64,000 nt of DNA, taken from Liolophura sinensis. Its lineage: Eukaryota > Mollusca > Polyplacophora > Chitonida > Chitonidae. Positions within the stretch are counted from its first letter, which is position 1, and each line of letters opens with the position of its first letter. The translations under genes and the position numbers were made by a program. The notes beneath the pieces were generated by a model. That model had not been told where the DNA came from, made no database searches, and saw only the letters and a program-made list of their open reading frames with translations. Shown here in pieces: positions 12,501 to 27,500 of the stretch. The DNA lies in the NCBI RefSeq assembly GCF_032854445.1, contig NC_088304.1, positions 8,073,704 to 8,137,703 of the forward strand, in the 5' to 3' direction.

Positions 12501-15500
12501 ACCTCTGGGGTAAGATTCACCTGGGGTCTTCTTCCTTTATAGTGTTTGTTGTACTGCAGTATAAATAGGATGGTGTTTACACTGCAAATGATTCCAAAAT
12601 ATTTTGAGTTTTGGGACTCAACGGTATGAATATCAGATTGTATATTCATATAGGCCAAACGGATAACTGATTCACATTAAAAAAGCGATGGATTTGAGGA
12701 AAAATACATTATTAAACTCTTTCAGCTGTGGACCAGTCTGGCGAATGTTCCACACTCTTAGTACACGCTTCATTCTCCTGTCACACGGCAGCTTCGCTCC
12801 AGTCTGTACAAAGACATGCCGTCATTTTAGAACACAGTCCCAAATTGTGGTAATACATTATTCAAATGATATATTACCCAGATTAGGTGCTTATGTCCTT
12901 TGTTTAACGAACACAACTATACAGAAACACTGACGTTCCATTAACAAAGTTTGACATATCACACATGAAGCCTGATGTATCACACTGAAGGTCTGACGTG
13001 TACCAAGCAGATAGCCTGATATATACCATACACAAAGTCGGACATATGACAGAGGAAGTCAGACGTGTAACATGTATAATACAGAAAGCTTGACGTATCA
13101 CACAGGGAGTCAGACGTTTTACACAGAAAGTCAGACGTATAAGACAGAAATTCTGACGTATCACACAGACAGTAAGTCTGGCGTATCACACAGAATGTCT
13201 GACGTACATGTGTATAACATGTATAACGCAGAAAGCCTGACGTTTGACAAGGAAGGCAGATATAACAGGCGAAGCCTGATAAATCACACTGAAGGCCTGA
13301 CGTATACCATACAGAAAGTCTGACATATGCAATACAGAATGCCTGATAGACACCATACACAAAGTCTGATGTATACGCTAGAGAAAGCCTGACATATGCC
13401 ACACAGAATGCCTGATATATGCCATAAACAAAGTCTGGTGTATACAGCACAGAAAGCCTGACATATACCACGCAGAATGCCTGATATACCATACACAAAG
13501 TCTGATATATCACACACAAAGCCTGCTGAAAGCCTGACGTATCACACAGAAAGTCAGACATATCACACAGAAAGTCTGACATATCACACAAAATGTCAGA
13601 TGTATCACACAGAAATCCTGACTTATCAGGATAGAAAGCCTCAGCACAATCCGACTACAGCCTGCACATCACGTATGTCTCTAAGGCAGGCACTTCTCTC
13701 TGGGATTGTCATTGTGTGTAACCGCCGTCAAAATTAGATGTGCATACAGAAATAAAAATGAAGGATGTTGATAAGAAGTTGAGAAAGGCAGTTGTTTCTT
13801 CTGGCAGATTTAAGTCAGCAAATTTGTCAGGACAGAGGCAGTTGTTTGTTCTGGCAGATTTAAGTCAGCAGTTTTGTCAGAAGAGAGGCAGTTGTTTGCT
13901 CTGGCAGATTTAAGTCAGCAGGTTTGTCAGAAGAGAGGCAGTTGTTTGTTCCGGCAGATTTAAGTCAACAGACTTGTCAGAAGAGAGGCAGTTGTTTGTT
14001 CTGGCAGATTTAAGTCAACAGATTTGTCAGAAGATAGGCAGTTGTTTGTTCAAGCAGATTTAAGTCAGCAGATTTGTCAGAAGAGAGGCTGTTGTTTGTT
14101 CTGACATATTTAAGTCAGTGGATTTGTCAAAAGAGAGGCAGTTGTTTGTTCTGGTAGCTTTAAGTCAGCAGGTTAGTCAGGAGAGAGGCAGTTGTTTGTT
14201 CTGGCAGATTTAAGTCAGCAGATTGTCAGGAGAGAGGCAGTTGTTTGTTCTGGTAGCTTTAAGTCAGCAGATTTGTCAGGTATATGGCGAGAGGCAGTTG
14301 TTTGTTCTGGCAGATTTAAGTCAGCAGAATTGTCAGGAGAGCGGCAGTTGTTTGTTCTGGTAGCTTTAAGTCAGCAAATTTGTCAGGAGAAAGGCAGTTG
14401 TTTGTTCTGGCAGATTTAAGTCAGCAGGTTTGTCAGGAGAGATGCAGTTGTTTGCTTTAAGTCCGCAAGTTTGTCAGAGGAGAGGCAGTTATTCTGGCAG
14501 ATTTAAGTCAGCAGGTTTGTCAGAAGAGAGACAGTTGTTTGTTCTGACAGCTTTAAGTCAAAATATTTTTCCACCTTTGGAGAGTCACTTGTTATTTGCT
14601 CCTTGATTCTTTCACCATTAAAACCTGACTGTTAAGAGAATAAGTCAATCGCTTACATGTAAAACAGCGTAGATTCAGAATGGATGTGGGACTGGTATAG
14701 AATACCCACTGTGTATAAGGGTCAGTACACACAAAGCGTATGATATCTAAAACCACTGACTGGATAATTCGGTAAATTATTCAACCAACAAATGATTGTT
14801 TTATAAAGGAGGCTGTACGAATAACCAGTGGTACGGGTGTGAACGACGCGGTACAGCGCAAAACTACATCAACCCCATACAGTCTGCGCGCCTGCGCACC
14901 AAAGACAGCTTCAGCTTCCGTTACGGCCGGCTAGAGGTCGAAGCCAAGATGCCGACTGGAGATTGGATATGGCCTGGTGAGTAGCTTTTGTAAAGATAAT
15001 ATCTCAGATTACAGATCGGGAATTGTATATAGCCTTGTGAGTGGTTGTTGTAAGTTTGACATCTCAGATTACAGACCGGGTATTGGATATGGCATAGTAT
15101 GTAGTTGTTGTGAAGATAATATCTCAGACCGGGAATTGTAAGTATGTAAGTATCATAAGTTGTAAGTATGATATCTCAGATTACAGACCGGGTATAGGAT
15201 ATGGCATAGTGTGTAGTTGTTGTGAAGATAATATCTCAAACCACAGACCGGGTATTGTATATGGCCAAGTGAGTGAGTGTTTTACTGATGATATCTCAGA
15301 TTACTGACTGGGGATTGGATATGTGGTGTTAAGCGGTTGTTACAAAGATGATATCTCAGATTACAGACCGGGTATTGTATATGTCCAAGTGAGTGACTGT
15401 TTTAATGATGATATCTCAGATAACTGACCGGGGATTGGATATGTCGTGTTGAGTGGTTGTTACAAAGATGATGTCTCAGATTACAGACCGGGTATTGTAT

Positions 15501-18500
15501 ATGGCCAAGTGAGTGATTGTTTTAATGATGATATCTCAGATTACTGACCGGGGATTGGATATGTCGTGTTGAGTGGTTGTTACAAAGATGATATCTCAGA
15601 TTACTGACCGGGTATTGTATATGGCCAAGTGAGTGATTGTTTTAATGATGATATCTCAGATTACTGACCGGGGATTGGATATGTCGTGTTGAGTGGTTGT
15701 TACAAAGATGATATCTCAGACTGCAGACCGGGTATTGTATATGGCCAAGTGAGTGATTGTTTTAATGATGATATCTCAGATTACTGACCAGGGATTGGAT
15801 ATTTCATGTTGAGTGATTGTTACAAAGATGATATCTCAGATTACAGACTGGGTATTGTATATGGCCAAGTGAGTGATTGTTTTAATGATGATATCTCAGA
15901 TTACTGACCGGGGATTGGATATGTCGCGTTGAGTGGTTGTTACAAAGATGATATCTCAGATTACTGACTGGGTATTGTATATGGCCAAGTGAGTGATTGT
16001 TTTAATGATGATATCTCAGATTACTGACCGGGGATTGGATATGTCGTGTTGAGTGGTTGTTACAAAGATGATATCTCAGATTACAGACCGGGTATTGTAT
16101 ATGTCCAAGTGAGTGACTGTTTTAATGATGATATCTCAGATTACTGACCGGGGATTGGATATGTCATTTTGAGTGGTTGTTATAAAGATGATATCTCAGA
16201 TTACAGACCGGGTATTGTATATGGCCAAGTGAGTGATTGTTTTAATGATGATATCTCAGATTACTGACCGGGGATTGGATATGTCGTTTTGAGTGGTTGT
16301 TATAAAGATGATATCTCAGATTACAGACCGGGTATTGTATATGGCCAAGTGAGTGATTGTTTTAATGATGATATCTCAGATTACTGACCAGGGATTGGAT
16401 ATTTCATGTTGAGTGATTGTTACAAAGATGATATCTCAGATTACAGACTGGGTATTGTATATGGCCAAGTGAGTGATTGTTTTAATGATGATATCTCAGA
16501 TTACTGACAGGGGATTGGATATGTCGCGTTGAGTGGTTGTTATAAAGATGATATCTCAGATTACTGACCGGGTATTGTATATGGCCAAGTGAGTGATTGT
16601 TTTAATGATGATATCTCAGATTACTGACCGGGGATTGGATGTTTCATGTTGAGTGATTGTTACAAAGATGATATCTCAGATTACAGACTGGGTATTGTAT
16701 ATGGCCAAGTGAGTGATTGTTTTAATGATGATATCTCAGATTACTGACCGGGGATTGGATATGTCGCATTGAGTGGTTGTTACAAAGATGATATCTCAGA
16801 TTACTGACCGGGTATTGTATATGGCCAAGTGAGTGATTGTTTTAATGATGATATCTCAGATTACTGACCGGGGATTGGATATGTCATTTTGAGTGGTTGT
16901 TATAAAGATGATATCTCAGATTACAGACCGGGTATTGTATATGGCCAAGTGAGTGATTGTTTTAATGATGATATCTCAGATTACTGACCGGGGATTGGAT
17001 ATGTCGTGTTGAGTGGTTGTTACAAAGATGATATCTCAGATTACTGACCGGGTATTGTATATGGCCAAGTGAGTGACTGTTTTAATGATGATATCTCAGA
17101 TTACTGACCGGGGATTGGATATGTCATTTTGAGTGGTTGTTACAAAGATGATATCTCAGATTACAGACCGGGTATTGTATATGGCCAAGTGAGTGATTGT
17201 TTTAATGATGATATCTCAGATTACTGACCGGGGATTGGATATGTCGTGTTGAGTGGTTGTTACAAAGATGATATCTCAGATTACAGACCGGGTATTGTAT
17301 ATGGCCAAGTGAGTGATTGTTTTAATGATGATATCTCAGATTACTGACCAGGGATTGGATATTTCATGTTGAGTGATTGTTACAAAGATGATATCTCAGA
17401 TTACAGACTGGGTATTGTATATGGCCAAGTGAGTGATTGTTTTAATGATGATATCTCAGATTACTGACCGGGGATTGGATGTGTCGCGTTGAGTGGTTGT
17501 TACAAAGATGATATCTCAGATTACTGACTGGGTATTGTATATGGCCAAGTGAGTGATTGTTTTAATGATGATATCTCAGATTACTGACCGGGGATTGGAT
17601 GTTTCATGTTGAGTGATTGTTACAAAGATGATATCTCAGATTACAGACTGGGTATTGTATATGGCCAAGTGAGTGATTGTTTTAATGATGATATCTCAGA
17701 TTACTGACCGGGGATTGGATATGTCGCGTTGAGTGATTGTTACAAAGATGATATCTCAGATTACAGACTGGGTATTGTATATGGCCAAGTGAGTGATTGT
17801 TTTAATGATGATATCTCAGATTACTGACCGGGGATTGGATATGTCGCGTTGAGTGGTTGTTACAAAGATGATATCTCAGATTACTGACTGGGTATTGTAT
17901 ATGGCCAAGTGAGTGATTGTTTTAATGATGATATCTCAGATTACTGACCGGGGATTGGATGTTTCATGTTGAGTGATTGTTACAAAGATGATATCTCAGA
18001 TTACAGACTGGGTATTGTATATGGCCAAGTGAGTGATTGTTTTAATGATGATATCTCAGATTACTGACCGGGGATTGGATATGTCGCGTTGAGTGGTTGT
18101 TACAAAGATGATATCTCAGATTACTGACCGGGTATTGTATATGGCCAAGTGAGTGATTGTTTTAATGATGATATCTCAGATAACTGACCGGGGATTGGAT
18201 ATGTCGTGTTGAGTGGTTGTTACAAAGATGATGTCTCAGATTACAGACCGGGTATTGTATATGGCCAAGTGAGTGATTGTTTTAATGATGATATCTCAGA
18301 TTACTGACCGGGGATTGGATATGTCGTGTTGAGTGGTTGTTACAAAGATGATATCTCAGATTACTGACCGGGTATTGTATATGGCCAAGTGAGTGATTGT
18401 TTTAATGATGATATCTCAGATTACTGACCGGGGATTGGATATGTCGTGTTGAGTGGTTGTTACAAAGATGATATCTCAGACTGCAGACCGGGTATTGTAT

Positions 18501-21500
18501 ATGGCCAAGTGAGTGATTGTTTTAATGATGATATCTCAGATTACTGACCAGGGATTGGATATTTCATGTTGAGTGATTGTTACAAAGATGATATCTCAGA
18601 TTACAGACTGGGTATTGTATATGGCCAAGTGAGTGATTGTTTTAATGATGATATCTCAGATTACTGACCGGGGATTGGATATGTCGCGTTGAGTGGTTGT
18701 TACAAAGATGATATCTCAGATTACTGACTGGGTATTGTATATGGCCAAGTGAGTGATTGTTTTAATGATGATATCTCAGATTACTGACCGGGGATTGGAT
18801 ATGTCGTGTTGAGTGGTTGTTACAAAGATGATATCTCAGATTACAGACCGGGTATTGTATATGTCCAAGTGAGTGACTGTTTTAATGATGATATCTCAGA
18901 TTACTGACCGGGGATTGGATATGTCATTTTGAGTGGTTGTTATAAAGATGATATCTCAGATTACAGACCGGGTATTGTATATGGCCAAGTGAGTGATTGT
19001 TTTAATGATGATATCTCAGATTACTGACCGGGGATTGGATATGTCGTTTTGAGTGGTTGTTATAAAGATGATATCTCAGATTACAGACCGGGTATTGTAT
19101 ATGGCCAAGTGAGTGATTGTTTTAATGATGATATCTCAGATTACTGACCAGGGATTGGATATTTCATGTTGAGTGATTGTTACAAAGATGATATCTCAGA
19201 TTACAGACTGGGTATTGTATATGGCCAAGTGAGTGATTGTTTTAATGATGATATCTCAGATTACTGACAGGGGATTGGATATGTCGCGTTGAGTGGTTGT
19301 TATAAAGATGATATCTCAGATTACTGACCGGGTATTGTATATGGCCAAGTGAGTGATTGTTTTAATGATGATATCTCAGATTACTGACCGGGGATTGGAT
19401 GTTTCATGTTGAGTGATTGTTACAAAGATGATATCTCAGATTACAGACTGGGTATTGTATATGGCCAAGTGAGTGATTGTTTTAATGATGATATCTCAGA
19501 TTACTGACCGGGGATTGGATATGTCGCATTGAGTGGTTGTTACAAAGATGATATCTCAGATTACTGACCGGGTATTGTATATGGCCAAGTGAGTGATTGT
19601 TTTAATGATGATATCTCAGATTACTGACCGGGGATTGGATATGTCATTTTGAGTGGTTGTTATAAAGATGATATCTCAGATTACAGACCGGGTATTGTAT
19701 ATGGCCAAGTGAGTGATTGTTTTAATGATGATATCTCAGATTACTGACCGGGGATTGGATATGTCGTGTTGAGTGGTTGTTACAAAGATGATATCTCAGA
19801 TTACTGACCGGGTATTGTATATGGCCAAGTGAGTGACTGTTTTAATGATGATATCTCAGATTACTGACCGGGGATTGGATATGTCATTTTGAGTGGTTGT
19901 TACAAAGATGATATCTCAGATTACAGACCGGGTATTGTATATGGCCAAGTGAGTGATTGTTTTAATGATGATATCTCAGATTACTGACCGGGGATTGGAT
20001 ATGTCGTGTTGAGTGGTTGTTACAAAGATGATATCTCAGATTACAGACCGGGTATTGTATATGGCCAAGTGAGTGATTGTTTTAATGATGATATCTCAGA
20101 TTACTGACCAGGGATTGGATATTTCATGTTGAGTGATTGTTACAAAGATGATATCTCAGATTACAGACTGGGTATTGTATATGGCCAAGTGAGTGATTGT
20201 TTTAATGATGATATCTCAGATTACTGACCGGGGATTGGATATGTCGCGTTGAGTGGTTGTTACAAAGATGATATCTCAGATTACTGACTGGGTATTGTAT
20301 ATGGCCAAGTGAGTGATTGTTTTAATGATGATATCTCAGATTACTGACCGGGGATTGGATGTTTCATGTTGAGTGATTGTTACAAAGATGATATCTCAGA
20401 TTACAGACTGGGTATTGTATATGGCCAAGTGAGTGATTGTTTTAATGATGATATCTCAGATTACTGACCGGGGATTGGATATGTCGCGTTGAGTGGTTGT
20501 TACAAAGATGATATCTCAGATTACTGACTGGGTATTGTATATGGCCAAGTGAGTGATTGTTTTAATGATGATATCTCAGATTACTGACCGGGGATTGGAT
20601 ATGTCATTTTGAGTGGTTGTTATAAAGATGATATCTCAGATTACAGACCGGGTATTGTATATGGCCAAGTGAGTGATTGTTTTAATGATGATATCTCAGA
20701 TTACTGACCAGGGATTGGATATGTCGTGTTGAGTGGTTGTTACAAAGATGATATCTCAGATTACAGACCGGGTATTGTATATGGCCAAGTGAGTGATTGT
20801 TTTAATGATGATATCTCAGATTACTGACCAGGGATTGGATATTTCATGTTGAGTGATTGTTACAAAGATGATATCTCAGATTACAGACTGGGTATTGTAT
20901 ATGGCCAAGTGAGTGATTGTTTTAATGATGATATCTCAGATTACTGACAGGGGATTGGATATGTCGTGTTGAGTGGTTGTTACAAAGATGATATCTCAGA
21001 TTACTGACCGGGTATTGTATATGGCCAAGTGAGTGATTGTTTTAATGATGATATCTCAGATTACTGACCGGGGATTGGATGTTTCATGTTGAGTGATTGT
21101 TACAAAGATGATATCTCAGATTACAGACTGGGTATTGTATATGGCCAAGTGAGTGATTGTTTTAATGATGATATCTCAGATTACTGACCGGGGATTGGAT
21201 ATGTCGTGTTGAGTGGTTGTTACAAAGATGATATCTCAGATTACTGACCGGGGATTGGATATGTCGTGTTGAGTGGTTGTTACAAAGATGATATCTCAGA
21301 TTACTGACCGGGGATTGGATATGTCGTTTTGAGTGGTTGTTATAAAGATGATATCTCAGATTACAGACTGGGTATTGTATATGGTCAAGTGAGTGATTGT
21401 TTTAATGATGATATCTCAGATTACTGACCGGGGATTGGATATGTCGTGTTGAGTGTTACAAAGATGATATCTCAGATTACTGACCGGGGATTGGATATGG

Positions 21501-24500
21501 CCAGATGAGTGGTTATTGTAAAGTTGATATCTCAGATTACTGACAGGGGATTGGATATGGCCAGATGAGTGGTTATTGTAAAGATGATATCTCAGATTAC
21601 TGACCGGGGAATGGATATGGCCAGATGAGTAGTTGTTATGAAGATGATATCTCAGATTATTGACCGAAGGGATTGGATATGGCCAGATGAGTGGTTGTTA
21701 CAAAGATGATATCTCAGATTACAGACTGGGTATTGTATATGGCCAAGTGAGTGATTGTTTTAATGATGATATCTCAGATTACTGACCAGGGATTGGATAT
21801 TTCATGTTGAGTGATTGTTACAAAGATGATATCTCAGATTACTGACCGGGGATTGGATATGTCGTGTTGAGTGGTTGTTACAAAGATGATATCTCAGATT
21901 ACTGACCGGGGATTGGATATGTCGTTTTGAGTGGTTGTTATAAAGATGATATCTCAGATTACAGACTGGGTATTGTATATGGTCAAGTGAGTGATTGTTT
22001 TAATGATGATATCTCAGATTACTGACCGGGGATTGGATATGTCGTGTTGAGTGTTACAAAGATGATATCTCAGATTACTGACCGGGGATTGGATATGGCC
22101 AGATGAGTGGTTATTGTAAAGTTGATATCTCAGATTACTGACAGGGGATTGGATATGGCCAGATGAGTGGTTATTGTAAAGATGATATCTCAGATTACTG
22201 ACCGGGGAATGGATATGGCCAGATGAGTAGTTGTTATGAAGATGATATCTCAGATTATTGACCGAAGGGATTGGATATGGCCAGATGAGTGGTTGTTGTA
22301 AAGATGATATCTCAGATTATTGACCGGAGGGATTGGATATGGCTTGGGGAGTGGTTGTTCTAAAGATGATAAACAATCACTCACCTGGTCATATTACTTA
22401 CTGGGTATTGGCTTTGTCCTGGTGAGTCGTTGTTGTAAAGATGATATCATAGACCGAGAATTCAATATGGCCAGGTGAGTGATTGTTTTAATGATGATAT
22501 CTCAGATCATTGACCGGGGATTGGATATGTCGTGCTGAGTGGTTTTACAAAGATGATATCTCAGATTACTGACCGGAGGGATTGGATATGGCTTGGTGAG
22601 TGATCGTTGTAAAGATGTTGTAACATATACTTGCATGTTAAATTAAGTAAGCCGAGTCTCGCAAGTTCTCGCAGGTTTAGGTGAAATGAGGTGTCGGCTC
22701 TTGCAGACTAATAGCGTTAAAAACATGTTATTAGGGTACCTACTAATTGAACCATTGAGCCGACAGACTCGTCTGTGCAAGATGTATGTATTCAATTTAT
22801 CAACTACAATAATATGACGCCTTTTAGCCGTGGTAGTGCGCGAGAGCCCCCATAATGCCTTGTCTAGTCCTGCGTCATCTCGTGAGAATACTGATTCTGC
22901 TTATTGCTGATCAGAGGTTGGGGATAACCTGGTCAATCTTAAATTTTCAAATGGACTGAAACGACTAAGTGAGAATTAAACAATACTGAAAATAAATTTA
23001 GTTTCAACGGTTTTTGAGGTTATGCACGGTGTTAGGTGTACCGTTGTGTAACTCATTCCTGTCAATGTTATGATTATTCCCATCATATATATATATATAT
23101 ATATGTCTGTAAACTCTGAATACGTTTATCTGAATCAATAATACTGTGTTAGGTTATAATACAGGCAACAACTTCTCCCGGTATAGCTGTGCGGAGTAGT
23201 GGTTATGATCGTTGTATTTGTCATGGCCATCCGAACTAAAAGTATGCATCAAGGGGGGCCATATTCCCAAGGTTTGGCCATATTACCCACCCAGTCATCC
23301 GCCTTATTCTGGGGGCCTCCGTGGCTCATTTGGTTAGCGCGCTTGCGCAGCGTAATGACCTGTGAGTCTCTCACCAATGCGGTCGCTGTGAATTCAAGTC
23401 CAGCTCAGCTCATCCTCTCCGGCCGTATGTGGGAATGTCTGTCAGCAACCTGCGGATGGTCGTGGGTTTCCCCCAGGCTGTGCCTGGTTTCCACCCACCA
23501 TAATGCTGGCTGACGTCATATAAGTGAAATATTCTTGAGTACGGCGTAAAACAGCAATCAAATAAATAAATAATTCCGACTTATTGTCATTGTTTATGTC
23601 AGTCATTGATGAAACGACCTTTCCATGCCGGGAGTTGTCTTCTTCATCCTAGATGCATGCATGGAGAAATAAAGTGTCTCCAGATATAGGCCTATAGTGA
23701 TTTAAGGCATTATACTGTGTATATAAGTCTTTATCAGGATTTGAACTTGGATCTTCGCATCCGAAATTCAGCACTTTATCCATGCTGAGGTCCACACTTG
23801 GAAACTGTTTGGCCACGACCCATCACATGATGGAAATCTTATTCCCTCTGTTTTAACATTTGCTGAATTTAAAGGTGTTCCTTTTTAGCAATTATTACAG
23901 TATACTTTTTCATTTGGGAATGAACATTTCATAGAATGTTTCCAACTGAGTAAAATCCTTTTAAAACATAGAATTCGGATGATCTGTTGGGACCCAGAGG
24001 GTATCAATAATCTGATGTGACGTCAATGGTCCCAACATGGTCAGAAAATTCCACAGAAGAATTCGAAGTTTCAAACTGAATGTAATTTACCAGGTTGAAA
24101 AAAGTTGTGAAATAAATGAATAAATAAATAAAACTACTTTCTTTCGACAGTGTTTAAAGCTCTTTCATTTGGCATATCCTTCAAGTTAATGTTTTCTTGG
24201 CCTTTTACTCATTGGAGTTGAGATATAACCCTGGATGTGGCTGTGGTGAACATGTTATCACAAATTTCTGACCAGGATTGGATATGACAAAGTGATTGAT
24301 TGTGGTAAATTCTTCAACTCAAATAGCAGAAAGTGTCGCTGTGGTCAAAGGCAAGGAAAACCTTTCATCAATCGGCTCTTCTATGTTTTTCAGCCATCTG
24401 GATGTTGCCGACAGATAATGCTTACGGTGACTGGCCTGCCTCTGGAGAAATAGATTTGGTGGAAAGTAGAGGTAAGATTTTTTGTCATGTCCTCATAGCC

Positions 24501-27500
24501 AAGTGTTAATTGCCCATTTACGATGGAATATGTCATACAGTTTCTGGAAGGGAAGGGAAATTAAAAAGACTACACCGGAGATTATTGGCAAGAATTAGGT
24601 CAACGCAAATCCAATCAAGTTTTTGCTGTTTATTTTTGAAAAGCCCAAAAAATTACCCTTCATAAAATATCGTCCTCATCTGTGTGCTTCTTACCATTCA
24701 GAATCAGTAATTCAGTGTCTAATATTCATAACGCAGCTCACATTGTAGCTTTCTCAAGCTTTTGAGCTATTTTCACACGTTAAATTGTATAGGAAGGAGT
24801 CCTAGATTTTCTCAAGGGGAATAAGGAGACTATAGTCTATAACTTTACCTAAACTTTGAAAAGCAACGAAAGATTGACCAAGGTCTTAATGAGATTATTA
24901 CAAAATGGAGAATTTGACAAATTACAAGGGTTAAATCAAAATGAGGTACACCTACATTTACTTCCCATAATTGACACTAAAACATTTGGAATATCATCTC
25001 GTCAAACCAATCACCAAACCCACTACAAGTATTTACATGTATTTATTTATTTATTTGATTATTTGTTTCACGCCGCATTCATGAATATTTCACGTATACG
25101 ACGGCGACTAGCATTATGGTCAAGAGGAAACTGGACAGAGCCCGGGGGAAACCCACAATCATAGTTGCTGACAGACCTCACCACGTATGGCCGGAGAGGA
25201 AGCCAGCATGAGCTGGACTCGAACTCATGCCGCCGCGCTGGCATACTGACCTCCTCTATTTTGAAGTTATACGTTACAAACTGAACCTCTAACTTCTATC
25301 TTTTAACTAAAGGTCTCTAATATACAATGCATGAACGCACAGTGTATGGGGGTGGGAGTGGGGGGTCGGGGAGGGGGTGGAATGGGATCACCTTGTCTTT
25401 TAGTTTTCATTTCTGAAAACTATTTTACTGTATAATCTAATAATCCCCATGTTAATTTGACTTCTGTAACATTATGTGCGCGCTGTTCTGATGAGTGGCT
25501 ATTTGTTTACCATCACTATCAAGTTTCAAGCAGATTAGTCTACTTTTTATTCACTCTGATTTGTGTTTTAAGCCGTGGTAAAGAATATTTCACCTATACT
25601 ACGGCGGCCGGCATTATGATGGGAGGAAACCGTGCATAGTCCGGCTGAAATCCACGACCATCCGCAGGTTGTTGAAAGACCTTCCCACGTACAACCAGCC
25701 TACTACAATGTCCGTCAACTATTTGTATCGGGACTTGACAGGTGAAGTCACAATATCACCAGTACAGGTCCACCTGGGGCAATTGTAACCACAAATGTTT
25801 CTGATATACAAGTACTTGTAGGGACAGACCATGTAGTTAGACCCCACCATCATACTATAACGGTGTTTGTCTGTTTTGACCTACAGGTAACGTCCAGCTA
25901 AGAGCTCCCGGGGGTCATTCTATTGGTGTGGACACGATGGCCTCCACCCTTCACTTCGGTCCCTTCTGGCCTAACGACCCCTACACCAAGGCCCACGTGG
26001 AAAAGTTTGTTCATTTATTTGTTTATTATTTGAGTGCAGGGCAGGGCATGGGGGAAACCCACGACCATCTGCAGGTTGCTGACAGACTAACAGCGATCGC
26101 ATTCGTCACGTGCTCCTGGGCTGATTCTACAAAACCATTTCTATCTTACGTCAAAACTTAAATACTGGTTTAGGGCTTTTTTGTGGGCGGTAGAAATTAA
26201 AATTTGGACCACCTTATCACTGTCTCCTGAAGGCAAATGTTTCAAATTCTGAACTTTCAGTGCCAAAAACTAACCTTCAGAAAGAGCTGTATCATTGTGG
26301 AGTCCTGTTTGTGGCAGAAACACAGCACAACTGCCGCTACCCCTGGCGCTCTGGCTTCCTGTTCTGAATCGAGTACCTAACACACATGTAATAACCATTC
26401 GGCGACAAAGTTATACTAGAAACAGCACCTCGGACACCAGGTCATTAACGTTGTAGGCTCAAATCCAGTTTTCGTCAATTCGACTGATGCTTTAATTAGG
26501 TCAGGATGTTTTCATGTACACATAATGCAGGCCAGTCGACTACTTCGGGAGTTTCCATTTCCTTCTTCCACCCATAAACCTGTCTGCTATTCTAATAAAT
26601 GAAAATTCCTCTCCTGCCATACGTGAGAAGGTATGGCAGCAACCTGCTGATGATCCTGGGCTTCCCCTGGGCTCTGCCCGGTTTCCTCCCACCATAATGC
26701 TGACCGCTGTCGTATAAGTGAAATATTCTTGAGTACGGCGTAAAAACACTTATCAAATAAATAAATGAATAAATAAATAATTGAACAAATAAATGAAAAC
26801 CTTACTGCAGTGAGAAACGCGAATCAATAAATCAAAAAAATACATAAATAAAATTGCCATAGTTAGCAACTCGTTACATTTTGTCTACTTGTAGAGAAAA
26901 GAACTGTAAGTATTGATAGTTAAATCTAAAACTGTACTTACAATAAACTATTCACCTCGTACAACGTAGACACAAACCCTATGATAGAAAGCCTTCGGTA
27001 GGCGCTGTCTGCATGAGGAAAGGGTCATACGAAATGGAAATATTTCGATCAATGACCAAAAAAGAGGTATTGCTTTTTAATAGGTCAGAAATCAGCTCGG
27101 TTGATAATATTTGTTTTGCCTGTCCGTCTTGCGGAGAGTATTGTCAACATCACGTGCATGAAAACGGTGTTAGAATTTATTCGCGCAGGCCTACTACCAT
27201 GAGCCAGACTCCCGAATCTCTGCATATGAACATCCAAGTATTGTGAGCATGTACTACGCTGAAACTGATCTAGTCATGTCATTATGTTTTAATGGTGTTT
27301 GAATCTTCATTATTAGAACGTTACAAAGTGGAACGTTTGGCAGCAGCTTCCATAAGTACGCCGTGGAATGGGACGAGAACTCTATACGGTAACATCTCTC
27401 TTTGTGCTACACAAAGTTAAGAAATCAGCACCAAATAAGCTTCATCAATATTACACCTGGGCCGATTTTTATCGAAAATCTTAAGACGCAAGTCAGAATT

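Larger units (their letters stand above)
22616..24393. other. 3' part of intron 8
   Basis: Unique sequence with a (ta)n run near 23085, a SINE at 23311-23573 and an isolated 60-bp-array unit at 24268-24309. No other feature is recognised. Confidence 0.5.
24472..25886. other. Intron 9
   Basis: Unique AT-rich sequence plus two minus-strand SINE pieces (25036-25256, 25557-25700) and a G-rich tract near 25345-25380. No coding signal is seen. Confidence 0.5.

Noticed and set aside
12980-13591. 203-codon cysteine/tyrosine-rich minus frame
   Set aside because: Translation of the degenerate array in LGBP intron 7.
14953-22615. CRISPR array
   Set aside because: Units are directly adjacent, without unique spacers, in a eukaryotic intron.
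23311-23400. tRNA gene
   Set aside because: A- and B-box-like motifs are present, but the sequence continues into a SINE body and tail; no complete cloverleaf was found.
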